A DNA stretch of 38,222 nucleotides from Clostridiales bacterium (GCA_012517815.1 JAAYUF010000139.1:1-38222), one strand, 5' to 3'. Shown: positions 1 through 9,097, counted from the first letter of the stretch. Numbers and translations are program-made. Notes: generated by a model from the sequence alone, not told the origin.

Positions 1-2
1 AC

Positions 3-1895
3 GGCCCCGCGACGGAGCCGGGCGCGCCCAGGACGCCTCCTGCCGTCGCGGCGGCGGGCGCGCGCGTCGCCACGCCGAAAGCCGCTCCCGTGGCAGTGCC
101 GGTAATCCCGGCGGCGACCGCCGAGCCCGTCGCTGCGCAACCGCCGGCGGCGGTGACCGACGTGGACGCGCTGGCGGCGCTGGCCAAAGCGCTGGCCGCG
201 GAGGGCCGACCCCTGGCTTTCTGCCTGGGGCAGACCGCCGCGGGCATCGGCGCGGAGGACGGGCGCTGCTGGTTTGTGCCCTACGCGGTGGACCTGACCA
301 GCCCGGGGCTTTATGAGGAACAGATCCTGGACGCGCTGGCGGCGGTGTTTCAAGCCGTGCCCCTGACCCTGCACGGGGCCAAGGCGCTGTTCCACCGGCT
401 GGCCGGGCGGGGGCTGCCCCCGCCGACCGTGGCGTTTGATACGATGCTCGCCGCCTACCTGCTGGAGCCGACCCGCAAGGGGTTCGACCTGCGGGAGACG
501 CTGGCCGCCGGCCGTAAGGCCCAAAGCGAAGCCGAGGAAACCATGGCCGAGGAGGAGCATCCCAAGGGCAGGAAGTACGCGCCGCCCATGGCCCCGCCCG
601 AGCAGGCGGGGGAGGACGCGGCCGCGATGATCCCGCTGGCGCGCGCGCAGCGCAACGAGCTGGAGGCCAAAGGCATGCTGGCCCTCCTTACCGAAATGGA
701 GATGCCCCTCACCCGCGTGCTGTTCGCCATGGAGCGCGAGGGCTTCAGCGTGGACAAGGCCGCGCTTGCGGACCTGGGCGCGCTGTTTTCCGCGGAGATT
801 GAGCGCTGCCGCGGGGAGGTCATCGCCCAGACCGGCGGGCAGGAGTTCAACGTCAACAGCCCCAAACAGCTGGGCGAGGTGCTGTTCGACCGGCTGGGGC
901 TTACCTCGCCCACCCGCAAGAGCAAGGCGGGCGCGTGGTCGACCTCCGCGGAGGTGCTGGAAGCGCTGGACCACCCGGCCATTGAGCCGCTGCTGCGCTA
1001 CCGCAAGCTTACCAAGCTCATGGGCACCTACATCGAGGGCCTGTCCCGGCTGGTGGACGCCACCGGGCGCATCCATACCACATTTGACCAGACCTCCACC
1101 GTTACCGGGCGCATTTCCAGCGTGGAGCCCAACCTGCAAAACATCCCCGTGCGCAGCGAGGAAGGCCGCGAGATCCGCCGCGCGTTTGTCGCCCGGGAAG
1201 GCTGTCTGCTGCTGGACGCGGACTACAGCCAGATCGAGCTAAGGGTGCTGGCGCACCTGAGCGGCGACCCCGCCATGCGGGACGCCTTCCTCAAGGGGCA
1301 GGACATCCACACCCGCACGGCGTCCGAGATCAACGGCGTGCCGTTTGAAAGCGTCACCCCCGCCATGCGCCGCAGCGCCAAGGCCGTCAACTTCGGCATC
1401 GTCTACGGCATCAGCGGGTTCGGGCTGGCGCGCAACACCGGCGTGACCCGCAAGGAGGCGGACGCCTTCATCGCCACCTATTTTGAGCGCTACCCCTTGG
1501 TCAAGGCCTTTATGGACGAGTGCGTGCACAAGGGGTATGATCTGGGCTACGCCGAAACGCTGTTCCACCGCCGGCGCGACCTGTTTGAGCTTCGCAGCCC
1601 CAACCGCAGCGTCCGCAGTTTCGGCGAGCGCGCGGCCATGAACACCCCCGTGCAGGGCACGGCGGCGGACATCATCAAGCTTGCGATGGTGCGCGTGCAG
1701 GAGAAGCTGGAAGCGGGCGGGTTTGCCGCGCGGCTGATCCTGCAGGTGCACGACGAGCTGGTGCTGGAGTGCCCCTCGGCGGAGGTCGAGGCGGTCAGCG
1801 CGCTTTTGTGCGAGGCGATGGAGCGGATCGTTACGCTGTCCGTGCCGCTGGTGGCGGAGGTCAGCAGCGGCAAGAGCTGGTACGAAGCCAAGTAG
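3..1895 (+). CDS. polA: DNA polymerase I, C-terminal part (5' end outside window)
   Basis: The frame is open to the left edge, so the N-terminal 5'-3' exonuclease domain lies outside the window. The first ~60 visible residues are an Ala/Pro/Thr/Val-rich linker. A degenerate 3'-5' exonuclease-like domain follows: the position of the usual first catalytic Asp-x-Glu reads AFCLGQTAAG, while the later FDTMLAAYLL stretch keeps an Asp. Proofreading is therefore probably lost, as in many Bacillota PolA. The polymerase domain is complete: motif A DADYSQIELRVLAHLSGD, motif B RRSAKAVNFGIVYG and motif C LQVHDELVLE. It fills gaps in repair and Okazaki fragment maturation. The stop is TAG at 1893-1895. A GTG at 90 is in frame but is not the true start. 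Confidence 0.96.
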   Translation, partial: GPATEPGAPRTPPAVAAAGARVATPKAAPVAVPVIPAATAEPVAAQPPAAVTDVDALAALAKALAAEGRPLAFCLGQTAAGIGAEDGRCWFVPYAVDLTSPGLYEEQILDALAAVFQAVPLTLHGAKALFHRLAGRGLPPPTVAFDTMLAAYLLEPTRKGFDLRETLAAGRKAQSEAEETMAEEEHPKGRKYAPPMAPPEQAGEDAAAMIPLARAQRNELEAKGMLALLTEMEMPLTRVLFAMEREGFSVDKAALADLGALFSAEIERCRGEVIAQTGGQEFNVNSPKQLGEVLFDRLGLTSPTRKSKAGAWSTSAEVLEALDHPAIEPLLRYRKLTKLMGTYIEGLSRLVDATGRIHTTFDQTSTVTGRISSVEPNLQNIPVRSEEGREIRRAFVAREGCLLLDADYSQIELRVLAHLSGDPAMRDAFLKGQDIHTRTASEINGVPFESVTPAMRRSAKAVNFGIVYGISGFGLARNTGVTRKEADAFIATYFERYPLVKAFMDECVHKGYDLGYAETLFHRRRDLFELRSPNRSVRSFGERAAMNTPVQGTAADIIKLAMVRVQEKLEAGGFAARLILQVHDELVLECPSAEVEAVSALLCEAMERIVTLSVPLVAEVSSGKSWYEAK

Positions 1896-2027
1896 GCCGT
1901 CACGGCGCAGGCGGAACCTGCGCCCGCGCGAGAGAAGGCGGGCCCAGGCGGCTGGCAAACCGCCGCGAAGCCGGGCGGACGCCGCTTGGTACGGCGAACC
2001 TTCCGCAACCCGAAGGAGGCGATCGGC

Positions 2028-2666
2028 ATGCGCGTGGTCGCGATCACCGGCGGCATCGGCTCAGGCAAGACCACCGTCGCCGGGGTGTACCGCTCGCTGG
2101 GCGTGCCGGTGCTGGACGCCGACGCGGTCAGCCGTCAGCTGACCGGCCCGGGAGGCGAGGCCCTGCCGGCCCTGCGCGAAGCCTTTGGCGACGCAGTGTT
2201 TTACGAGGATGGGACGCTTAACCGCGCCGCGCTGGCAAGCCGCGTGTTCGGCGGCGACGCGGAGGCGCTCTCGCGCCTGAACGCTATCCTGCACCCTCTG
2301 ATCACCCGCCGTCTCCTTCAGGCGCTCCACGCGCTGGCGGCGGGCGGCGAACCCGTCGCGCTGCTGGACGTGCCCCTGCTGTTTGAAACCGGCATGGATC
2401 GGCTGGCCGACGCGGTTATCTGCGTGACTGCTCCCGAGGCGCTGCGCGTCCGCCGCGTGGTTGCGCGCGACCGGATCAGCCGGGAGGACGCGCTTGACCG
2501 CATCCGCAACCAGAACCCGGCCGAACGCACGGCCAGCCTCTCGGATTACGTGCTGTCCACGGACGCGTCCCTGAGCCGGACGCGCCGCGACGCCCTCGCG
2601 CTGTGGCGACAGGTGCTGCGGGACGGCCCGAAAAGGCCGCTCCCGGATACACCCGCCCAACCCTGA
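2028..2666 (+). CDS. coaE: Dephospho-CoA kinase
   Basis: This enzyme phosphorylates the 3'-OH of dephospho-CoA with ATP, the last step of coenzyme A synthesis, in the cytoplasm. The protein opens with the P-loop ITGGIGSGKTT, then VLDADAVSRQL (DAD motif) and LDVPLLFETG, the conserved CoaE lid/substrate region. At 212 residues it has the family's usual length. I chose the ATG at 2028 because AAGGAGG sits 8-14 nt upstream; an upstream TTG at 1986 lacks support. It follows polA after 132 bp, a spacer with a small hairpin (1904-1924, GGCGCAGG/CCTGCGCC) and no gene. The polA-coaE-lytic transglycosylase order is common in Clostridia, which supports one transcription unit. Confidence 0.95.
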   Translation: MRVVAITGGIGSGKTTVAGVYRSLGVPVLDADAVSRQLTGPGGEALPALREAFGDAVFYEDGTLNRAALASRVFGGDAEALSRLNAILHPLITRRLLQALHALAAGGEPVALLDVPLLFETGMDRLADAVICVTAPEALRVRRVVARDRISREDALDRIRNQNPAERTASLSDYVLSTDASLSRTRRDALALWRQVLRDGPKRPLPDTPAQP

Positions 2667-2707
2667 CCGCCCGCGGACAGGGCCGCTGCGCAGAAAGGAG
2701 CCTGCGG

Positions 2708-4849
2708 ATGTTTACTTGCCTTCCGCGCCGTTACCGAACCGAAGAGGACGATTACGCGCCCCGCGACTATTCCTACGTGGGCTCCGTCGCCGAAGGCGAA
2801 CGACGCCGGCAGGCGCAGGCCATCCACGAAAACGGCGAGCGCGCCGCGGTGCGCCACCGCGCGGACCCCAACGCGCCCCCCGCCGGGGAGGAAAGGCCCG
2901 ACGACGGCGTCCGGGGGCTGGACGCGGCCCGGCGCATCCCGCGCTCGACCGACGGCCCCGCGCCGGCAACCCGTATCGCCTACCCCCGCCCGCGTGACAA
3001 CGCGTTTGCGCAAAACTCGGCCTATGCGCCGCGCCCGGCTCCGACGCTGGAGGAAGACGCGCAGCGGAGCGCCTACGCGCCAAACGCCGGGGAAACGGCG
3101 AGCGCATCCCGGCGCGTTCCGCGGGCGTACGGCGGCCCTTCCCCGACGCAAGCCGCGGAAGCTGTGCCGGACGGGCCATTGGACCGGCGGGAGGCCGGGG
3201 GATACGCTTCCCCGCCAGCGGAGCGCCCGCCTGCCCGCGCCATCCCGGCGGACGCCGCCGCCGCGCGCGCGGGAACCGGCGGGGTGCAGGCGGGCGATCT
3301 CCTGGCAGCGGACGGCTCCCGGTATGCCATGCCTGAAACCCAGGATATGCCGGAATGGCTGCGCATGGCGCGGCGGAACAACATGCCCCTGGAAGCGGAT
3401 GCCGCCAGGCGCTCGCCCAAGGTAGAGCCGGTGCCCCGGCAGGCGCAGGATGCGCCGCGCGTCGATCCGCTGGGGCGGCCGATCCGCAGATCGGCGCTTG
3501 CCCAGCCGGAAACGCTGGCGCCCGGCAGCGCGGAAGCCTATGAAGCGGCGGGCTATCCGCCGGACCTGATTGAACAGCAGCGCGCGCTCCAGCAGCAGAA
3601 CGCCGCGGCCTATGGGTACGGCCGCAAGCGTCACGGCGCCCAGCTCGCCGCGCCCCCGCCCGGGCCCGCCCAGGCCGCCCGGCACAGGGACATGCGGTCG
3701 GCTTCGCCGGGGGTGCCGCCCCTGCCGCCCGGGGAAACCTTCGCGCCCGGCCGCGGGTATGCGCCCGGAAGCGTGCCGGAAACGCCCGGGCCCGGCTTTG
3801 CCCCGAGAGCCACCTACGCCCCGGCGTCGGGCGTCGGCGAAGATGCCGGAGCTTTCAGCCAGCCCGACGGGCGCAGGCTTGCCGACGCGCGCGCCGGTTA
3901 CCGGCCGGCGGCCGACGGGTACGGCGACGGGCGCGCGTGGGAACGCGCCCCCCGCGACGGCGCCGGGGACCCATACCCGTACCGGGGCGCCGGGGAGCCC
4001 TACGGCAGGCCGGCGGCATCCGGTTACGACGCCGCGGACCCCTACGCCCGGAACCGCGCGGGCAGGGCCGACGCATACGGCGCCCCGGACGCGCGCCCCC
4101 GCAACCCGTACCGGGAGCTAAACCCCGCGCTTGCCGGTGATCACGACCCCAACCGCGGACCCTACGAGGTGGAGGATGCACAGGAGGACGAGCATCCCGC
4201 GCGCAAAATCCCCTGGTTGGGCATCGCCGTGTTTCTGGCAGCGGCGGTGACCGTGGGGCTATGGATCGCGCAGACGTCCTTCGCGACTCAGAAGGCAAGT
4301 GTGCTGGAAGCCCGCGCGGCCGCCCAGACGCGCCTGATCGACAACCACCCCTTTTCCTACCGGGAGTTAATCGAGCGGGAGGCAGAAGCCAACAACCTGC
4401 ACCCCGCCTTCGTCGCGGCCATCGTGCTCAACGAAAGCTCCTTCAAGCCCGATGCCGAAAGCGACGTGGGCGCGCGCGGCCTCATGCAGATGATGCCCGA
4501 CACCGCCCAGTGGGTCTACGGCAAAATGGGGGAGAGCGGAGCCTATTCCTTCGACCTCATGTACGACCCGGATACCAACGTGCACTATGCCTGCTGGTAT
4601 CTGGCGTTCCTGAGCGACCGATTCCGCGGCGACCCCATTCTGGTATCGGCGGCTTTCCACGCCGGGCAGAACACCGTGCAAAACTGGCTGAACGACTCCC
4701 GCTACAGCACGGACAGCGTGTCCATTTCGCTGGAGCGGATGACGGACGGCCCGACCAAAACCTATGTGACGCGTGTGCTCAAGGCGTTTGCCACCTATCG
4801 CCGCCTCTATTACGAGGGCGGCCTGGAACAGGCGGGGGCGTCGACCTGA
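2708..4849 (+). CDS. Membrane-anchored lytic transglycosylase with long disordered N-terminus
   Basis: Residues ~547-700 form an SLT (soluble lytic transglycosylase) domain. It has IVLNESSF, with the catalytic Glu at about residue 576, then GARGLMQMMPDTAQWV and the AFHAGQNTVQNWL segment. It should cleave the MurNAc-GlcNAc bond of peptidoglycan outside the membrane. One hydrophobic helix (~500-521, WLGIAVFLAAAVTVGLWIA) precedes it. The preceding ~495 residues are Pro/Ala/Arg/Tyr/Gly-rich low-complexity sequence without a recognised domain, and by topology they should be cytoplasmic. The start is ATG 2708 with AAAGGAG 8 nt upstream; an in-frame upstream ATG at 2603 lies inside coaE and has no such site. 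At 713 residues it is about three times the size of ordinary clostridial homologues, all because of this tail. Confidence 0.88.
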   Translation: MFTCLPRRYRTEEDDYAPRDYSYVGSVAEGERRRQAQAIHENGERAAVRHRADPNAPPAGEERPDDGVRGLDAARRIPRSTDGPAPATRIAYPRPRDNAFAQNSAYAPRPAPTLEEDAQRSAYAPNAGETASASRRVPRAYGGPSPTQAAEAVPDGPLDRREAGGYASPPAERPPARAIPADAAAARAGTGGVQAGDLLAADGSRYAMPETQDMPEWLRMARRNNMPLEADAARRSPKVEPVPRQAQDAPRVDPLGRPIRRSALAQPETLAPGSAEAYEAAGYPPDLIEQQRALQQQNAAAYGYGRKRHGAQLAAPPPGPAQAARHRDMRSASPGVPPLPPGETFAPGRGYAPGSVPETPGPGFAPRATYAPASGVGEDAGAFSQPDGRRLADARAGYRPAADGYGDGRAWERAPRDGAGDPYPYRGAGEPYGRPAASGYDAADPYARNRAGRADAYGAPDARPRNPYRELNPALAGDHDPNRGPYEVEDAQEDEHPARKIPWLGIAVFLAAAVTVGLWIAQTSFATQKASVLEARAAAQTRLIDNHPFSYRELIEREAEANNLHPAFVAAIVLNESSFKPDAESDVGARGLMQMMPDTAQWVYGKMGESGAYSFDLMYDPDTNVHYACWYLAFLSDRFRGDPILVSAAFHAGQNTVQNWLNDSRYSTDSVSISLERMTDGPTKTYVTRVLKAFATYRRLYYEGGLEQAGAST

Positions 4850-4881
4850 GCCCGCGAAACCCAACCAAAGGGAGGCAACCC

Positions 4882-6432
4882 ATGAAACGCACGCTCAGCC
4901 TGCTGCTGGCGCTGATGCTCCTGTCGGCGGCGATTCCGTCGCTGGCCGAAAACGTGGAGGATTCGCTGATCGTCGGCATCTATTCCACCCGCACCACCGA
5001 GATCCGGCCGCTGAACCCTCTGGAGCGGGATATCGTATCGGTGTACGGGATGGTGTACGAAAGCCTCGTCACCGTGGACGACAACGGCCTGCCCCAGCCG
5101 CTTCTGGCGGAAACCTGGTCGGAAACGGGCGACGGCAAGACGTGGACCTTCACCCTGCGCGAGAACGTCACGTTTTCGGACGGCACGCCGCTGACCGCCT
5201 CGGATGTGGTTGCGTCCTGCAAGTATCTGCTCGCCATGGCCAACGGCGAGGACGCCAACGCGCGCGGCTTCTACCAGACCATCCGCTATATGATTGGCGA
5301 TATCTCCGCCATGGACGATCGCACGGTGGTGGTCAAGACGACCAAGCGCACCTACTACGGCATCCTCTACGCGCTCACCTTCCCGGTGGTGCCCGCCTCG
5401 CAGGTGGACAGCCCCTCTCCGCTGGGCACGGGGCCGTACGTGGTTTCGTCCTTCGAGCCGGCCAACTATCTGTGGCTCAAGGTGAACGACAACTGGTGGC
5501 AGACCAAGCCGCAGGTGCAGGAGATCATGGTCACGCTGTTTTCCAATAACAAGGACCTGATTACCGCGTACGAGTACGGCCGCGTCGACACGGCCTTCAC
5601 GCGCTCGGTGGCCGCCTCGCAGTACAAGAGCGGCATCAACACCCTCTCCATCACCTACAACACCCGGCAGCTGGAAACCCTGCTGCTAAACCACGACGAG
5701 TTCCCGCTGGGGAACCTGAACGTGCGCAAGGCCATCCGCGCGGCCATCGACGCCAACCTGATCTCCACCAACGTGTACATGGGCATGACCGTGGACGCGG
5801 ACACCCCTGTTTCCTCGTCCAGTTGGCTGTATTACGATCAGGAGAGCACCTTCCAGTACAACCTCGAGCTGGCCCAGCAGCTGCTGGCCGACGAGGGCTG
5901 GAGCGATACCGACGGCGACAACATTCTGGATAAGGTGGTTGACGAGGGCAAGAAAAACCTCGTGCTCCGCCTGTACGTCTACGAGGATCCGCAAAACGAC
6001 GTGCGCTTTGAAACCGCCAATACGATCGCCGATATGCTGGAGAAGCTCAAGATCAAGGTCAACATCACCACCATGACCTACGCGCAGGAGGAGGAAAAGC
6101 TCAAGGCCGGTTCGTTTGACTTGGCGCTGGCCTCCTTCCAGATGGACATCACGCCCGACGCGGGCTTCATGCTCATGAAGGGCAACGACGCCAACTACTG
6201 CCGCTATGTATCCAGCGAGATGACCAGCCTGTTTAACACCCTGCGCACCAACACCAACCGCGAGGATTACGCCTACACCATGCAGGCGATCCAGCAGCAG
6301 TTCGCCAACGATGTGCCGTTCATCTGCCTGTTTTACCGCGCGGGCGCCATCCTGACCCGCAAGATGTACACCACGGTGCGCGATATCCGCGAGTTTGAGC
6401 TGTTGCGCGGCATCGAGGCATTCGGGCGCTGA
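4882..6432 (+). CDS. Extracellular solute-binding protein, family 5 (peptide/nickel type)
   Basis: This 516-residue protein has a clear signal peptide (MKRTLSLLLALMLLSAAIPSLA, cut before ENVED) and no lipobox cysteine. The mature part shows the SBP_bac_5 pattern: early NPLERDIVSVYGMVYESLV, then LAETWSETGDGKTWTFTLRE and VTFSDGTPLTASDVV. Near the middle of the C-lobe is GWSDTDGDNILDKV, the familiar Asp-rich loop of this family. Members bind oligopeptides or related solutes for ABC import. No permease or ATPase gene lies beside it, so its partner is elsewhere or it acts alone. It starts at ATG 4882 with GGGAGG upstream, 32 bp after the transglycosylase, and its stop abuts the next gene. Peptidoglycan peptides are a plausible ligand from context only. 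Confidence 0.9.
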   Translation: MKRTLSLLLALMLLSAAIPSLAENVEDSLIVGIYSTRTTEIRPLNPLERDIVSVYGMVYESLVTVDDNGLPQPLLAETWSETGDGKTWTFTLRENVTFSDGTPLTASDVVASCKYLLAMANGEDANARGFYQTIRYMIGDISAMDDRTVVVKTTKRTYYGILYALTFPVVPASQVDSPSPLGTGPYVVSSFEPANYLWLKVNDNWWQTKPQVQEIMVTLFSNNKDLITAYEYGRVDTAFTRSVAASQYKSGINTLSITYNTRQLETLLLNHDEFPLGNLNVRKAIRAAIDANLISTNVYMGMTVDADTPVSSSSWLYYDQESTFQYNLELAQQLLADEGWSDTDGDNILDKVVDEGKKNLVLRLYVYEDPQNDVRFETANTIADMLEKLKIKVNITTMTYAQEEEKLKAGSFDLALASFQMDITPDAGFMLMKGNDANYCRYVSSEMTSLFNTLRTNTNREDYAYTMQAIQQQFANDVPFICLFYRAGAILTRKMYTTVRDIREFELLRGIEAFGR

Positions 6433-6455
6433 TGGGCGGAAAGGAGCGGACGGGG

Positions 6456-7421
6456 ATGAACGGCAGACGCGCGCGGTGGCTGGTCGTGGGGATCGTTCTG
6501 ATGATGGTTTTGGCAGGCACGGCGTACATCGCCGCCACGGCGGAGGAAGAACGGCTGATCTCCTCGGACGTGGAGGCGGAGGCCAGCCAGGGCGAAACGA
6601 TCCTGAGCACGGGGGAAAGCCCGGACTTCGTGCGCCGGTTGCTGGAGGTGGCCGCCGGCGAAATCGGCTATACCGAAGGCGCCAATAACCGGACCAAGTA
6701 CGGCGAGTGGGCGGGTGACCCCAACGCCGCCTGGTGCGCGGAGTTTGTGTGCTGGTGCGTGGACCAGACCGACCGGCGCTACGGCCTGTCGCTGCTGAAC
6801 ACGGCGTACCCCAACTACAGCGGGCAGAACACGGGCCGCGACTGGTTCATCGCCCGGGGACGCTTTGTGTACCGCAAGGGCAACTGCCCCGAATGGGGGT
6901 ACCAGTGGCTCAGGGGCAGCGATCGCCTGATGAAAAAGAACGATTACGTGCCCCGCCCGGGAGACCTGGTGTTTTTCAGCTACAACGAAGCGGGCGATAC
7001 CGAGCATGTGGCGCTGGTGGAATACGCCGCCCGATCCGCGGCGGGGGCCGTGATCCTGCATGTGATCGAGGGCAACAACCCCGGCGCGGTGCAGCGCAAC
7101 AGCTACTATCTGGACAACAGCCAGATCCTTGGCTTCGGCGCCTGCGAGGATGTGGTGGATACCACCATCCGCAGCGGGTGCAGCGGCGACAAGGTGCGCA
7201 GGCTTCAGCAATGGCTGTATCAGCTTGGGTTTCTGGAAGAACGCCACATCACGGGCACCTGCGGCGGCAACACCAAAGCCGCGGTGATCGCCTACCAGAA
7301 AACCATGGCCGGGAAGACCGCCAACGGCATCGCGGACCGGGAAACGCAGCAGGCGATTGAAGCCGACATCAGCCGGATGGAGTTTGATACAACGGAAAAC
7401 TGGCTGGTGGACGGCGATTGA
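6456..7421 (+). CDS. CHAP-domain cell-wall hydrolase with peptidoglycan-binding domain
   Basis: The protein has 321 residues. An N-terminal hydrophobic helix (about 8-28) acts as signal or anchor. A CHAP/NlpC-like amidase domain follows, with NAAWCAEFVCWCVDQ (catalytic Cys about residue 94) and DTEHVALVEY (catalytic His about 184). The C-terminal ~80 residues are a PG_binding_1 repeat: SGCSGDKVRRLQQWLYQLGFL and TKAAVIAYQ. Such proteins cut peptide cross-links or the amide bond in peptidoglycan. ATG 6456 is preferred because AAGGAG lies 10 nt upstream; an in-frame ATG at 6432 overlaps the previous stop (TGATG) and lacks a good site. It lies directly after the binding protein and before the caspase-like gene. 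Confidence 0.87.
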   Translation: MNGRRARWLVVGIVLMMVLAGTAYIAATAEEERLISSDVEAEASQGETILSTGESPDFVRRLLEVAAGEIGYTEGANNRTKYGEWAGDPNAAWCAEFVCWCVDQTDRRYGLSLLNTAYPNYSGQNTGRDWFIARGRFVYRKGNCPEWGYQWLRGSDRLMKKNDYVPRPGDLVFFSYNEAGDTEHVALVEYAARSAAGAVILHVIEGNNPGAVQRNSYYLDNSQILGFGACEDVVDTTIRSGCSGDKVRRLQQWLYQLGFLEERHITGTCGGNTKAAVIAYQKTMAGKTANGIADRETQQAIEADISRMEFDTTENWLVDGD

Positions 7422-7434
7422 AGCAAGCCCCCGG

Positions 7435-7463
7435 TTGCCCTGCGGCCGGTTTGGGTGTACAAT
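7435..7463 (+). promoter_or_regulatory. Predicted sigma-A promoter for the caspase-like gene
   Basis: TTGCCC (7435-7440) and TACAAT (7458-7463) are separated by exactly 17 bp, in the 71-bp gap before the caspase-like gene. It suggests that this gene can be transcribed independently of the CHAP gene. Confidence 0.5.
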
Positions 7464-7492
7464 GGGGCGACGATGGGGACGGGAGGATGAGC

Positions 7493-9043
7493 ATGTACGG
7501 CCGTTTTCGGCGGGCGACGGGTTTCCTGCTGGCAGCCTGCATGCTGTCGGCGGGCCTTGTATTCCCGGCGGCCGGCGAAGCCGTGGACGGCGTGCGCGTC
7601 AACCGCGCGCTGCTGGTGGGCGAGGATGATTTTGTCTCCCGGCCCAGCGCCTATCCCTCCTCGACCAACAACGTGTTCGCCATGCAGGAGGCGCTGCAGT
7701 ACAGCCGCGATCCGTTCGAGGCCATCATGATCCCCGACGGCCCCGTGACCGGCACGCAAGGCCTGACGGCGATGATCCGGGATACGTTTTCCGCGGCGGA
7801 CGCCGACGACGTCAGCTACCTGTACCTGAGCACGCACGGCGTCTACGACGCGCAGGACGCCGGACAGGCCGCCCTGCTGCTCAGCGACGGCCGGACCGAG
7901 AGCCGCATGACCGCAGCCGAGCTGGAAGCCGCGTTTGACGGCATCGGCGGCACCAAGGTGCTGATACTGGACGCGTGCTACAGCGGCGCGTTCATCGGCA
8001 AGGGGATGCGACGGCAACCCGACGCGATCTGTTTTCAGCGGGAGGATTTCAAGGTGCTGACGAGCTCCGGCGCGCTGGAGGAAAGCTGGTACTGGAACGC
8101 TACGGAACCGACGGCGTCGGACGCCGCCCAGGCCCCGCAAGGCGCGTTCTACTTTACCCAGACCCTCAGCCAGGGCCTGAGCCCGCGCAGCGGATACCCA
8201 GCCGACGAAAACCGCGACGGCGACGTGACCCTGCGGGAGCTTTACCATTACCTGACGGAAAACCACGCCGCCTCCACGCCGCAGGCGTATCCCCAGGAGG
8301 ATGAGTTCACGGTTTTCTCCTACAACACCCAGGACGCGCTGCCGGATACCTCCCTGCGTTCCCCGATCGGCGACGTTACCTTTTCCAGTTCCACCCTGAG
8401 CCTGACCGATCGCCGGCTGACGCTGGAGTACATCGCCCTGCGGCCCGTCCGCGTGGCGTACCAGATTGTGAACCGGCGGGACGGCCAATGGCGCTTTGAC
8501 GAGGCGCAGCTGATCTACGATGATGTCGAGCAGTATACCGCCTACGGCGACGAGCGGGGCGCCGTGTCGCCGGGCCGCAAGGTGCGCACGCTCACCCTGA
8601 ACCCCCAGAATGGGGAAGCGAGCGGGTATGTGCTGGTGCAGATGGTGTCCATCGATCAGGGTAAGCTCACGGTACACGCCGGGCGGGTGATCGCAATCCC
8701 CCCGGAAACCGGGGAATTGGGGCTGTCGGTGGAAACCGTGGACCGGTTTGTGGCGGGCGGCCCGCGGGAGATGGAAATCTTCGTAGCGCATGCCTGCCCC
8801 TGCCTGTTGAGCGTCGTTATTGAAAACGAAGCCGGCGAAACGGTTCGCACGCTGTGCCACCGCCAGAGCACGCGACCGATGTGCATCGACCCGGAAGGCA
8901 GCGTTTTTTATTGGAACGGCCTGGACAAGAACGGCGCGGTCGCCGCGGCCGGGCAATACCGCGTGCGTGTGACGGGTTATCTGGGAGAGCAGTCCTTCGC
9001 GGCGGTCAGCGCGCCCGTCGCGCTGACGGCGGCGGCGCGCTAG
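7493..9043 (+). CDS. Secreted caspase-like (peptidase C14 family) protein with FlgD-like C-terminal domain
   Basis: This 516-residue protein begins with a signal peptide (RRATGFLLAACMLSAGLVFPAAGEA). The next ~250 residues form a caspase/metacaspase fold: YLYLSTHGVYD carries the His (about residue 115) and VLILDACYSGAF the Cys (about 162), the standard C14 dyad. A middle beta-rich region of unknown identity follows. The last ~90 residues resemble a FlgD/Ig-like repeat, with FYWNGLDKNGAVAAAGQYRVRVTGY. ATG 7493 is chosen because GGGAGG (7481-7486) is 6 nt upstream; ATG 7487 touches that site. Substrate and role are unknown. The export signal argues against an intracellular death protease, and a surface maturation or cell-wall role fits the neighbours. 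Confidence 0.82.
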   Translation: MYGRFRRATGFLLAACMLSAGLVFPAAGEAVDGVRVNRALLVGEDDFVSRPSAYPSSTNNVFAMQEALQYSRDPFEAIMIPDGPVTGTQGLTAMIRDTFSAADADDVSYLYLSTHGVYDAQDAGQAALLLSDGRTESRMTAAELEAAFDGIGGTKVLILDACYSGAFIGKGMRRQPDAICFQREDFKVLTSSGALEESWYWNATEPTASDAAQAPQGAFYFTQTLSQGLSPRSGYPADENRDGDVTLRELYHYLTENHAASTPQAYPQEDEFTVFSYNTQDALPDTSLRSPIGDVTFSSSTLSLTDRRLTLEYIALRPVRVAYQIVNRRDGQWRFDEAQLIYDDVEQYTAYGDERGAVSPGRKVRTLTLNPQNGEASGYVLVQMVSIDQGKLTVHAGRVIAIPPETGELGLSVETVDRFVAGGPREMEIFVAHACPCLLSVVIENEAGETVRTLCHRQSTRPMCIDPEGSVFYWNGLDKNGAVAAAGQYRVRVTGYLGEQSFAAVSAPVALTAAAR

Positions 9044-9097
9044 CCGCCGCGATCCGGCTTCAAACCACAGCGTTTCATGCGGGAAAGGAAGAAGGGT

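Noticed and set aside
4261-4881. N-terminal extension of the family-5 binding protein
   Set aside because: The frame overlaps the lytic transglycosylase gene. A typical signal peptide and ribosome site place the start at 4882.
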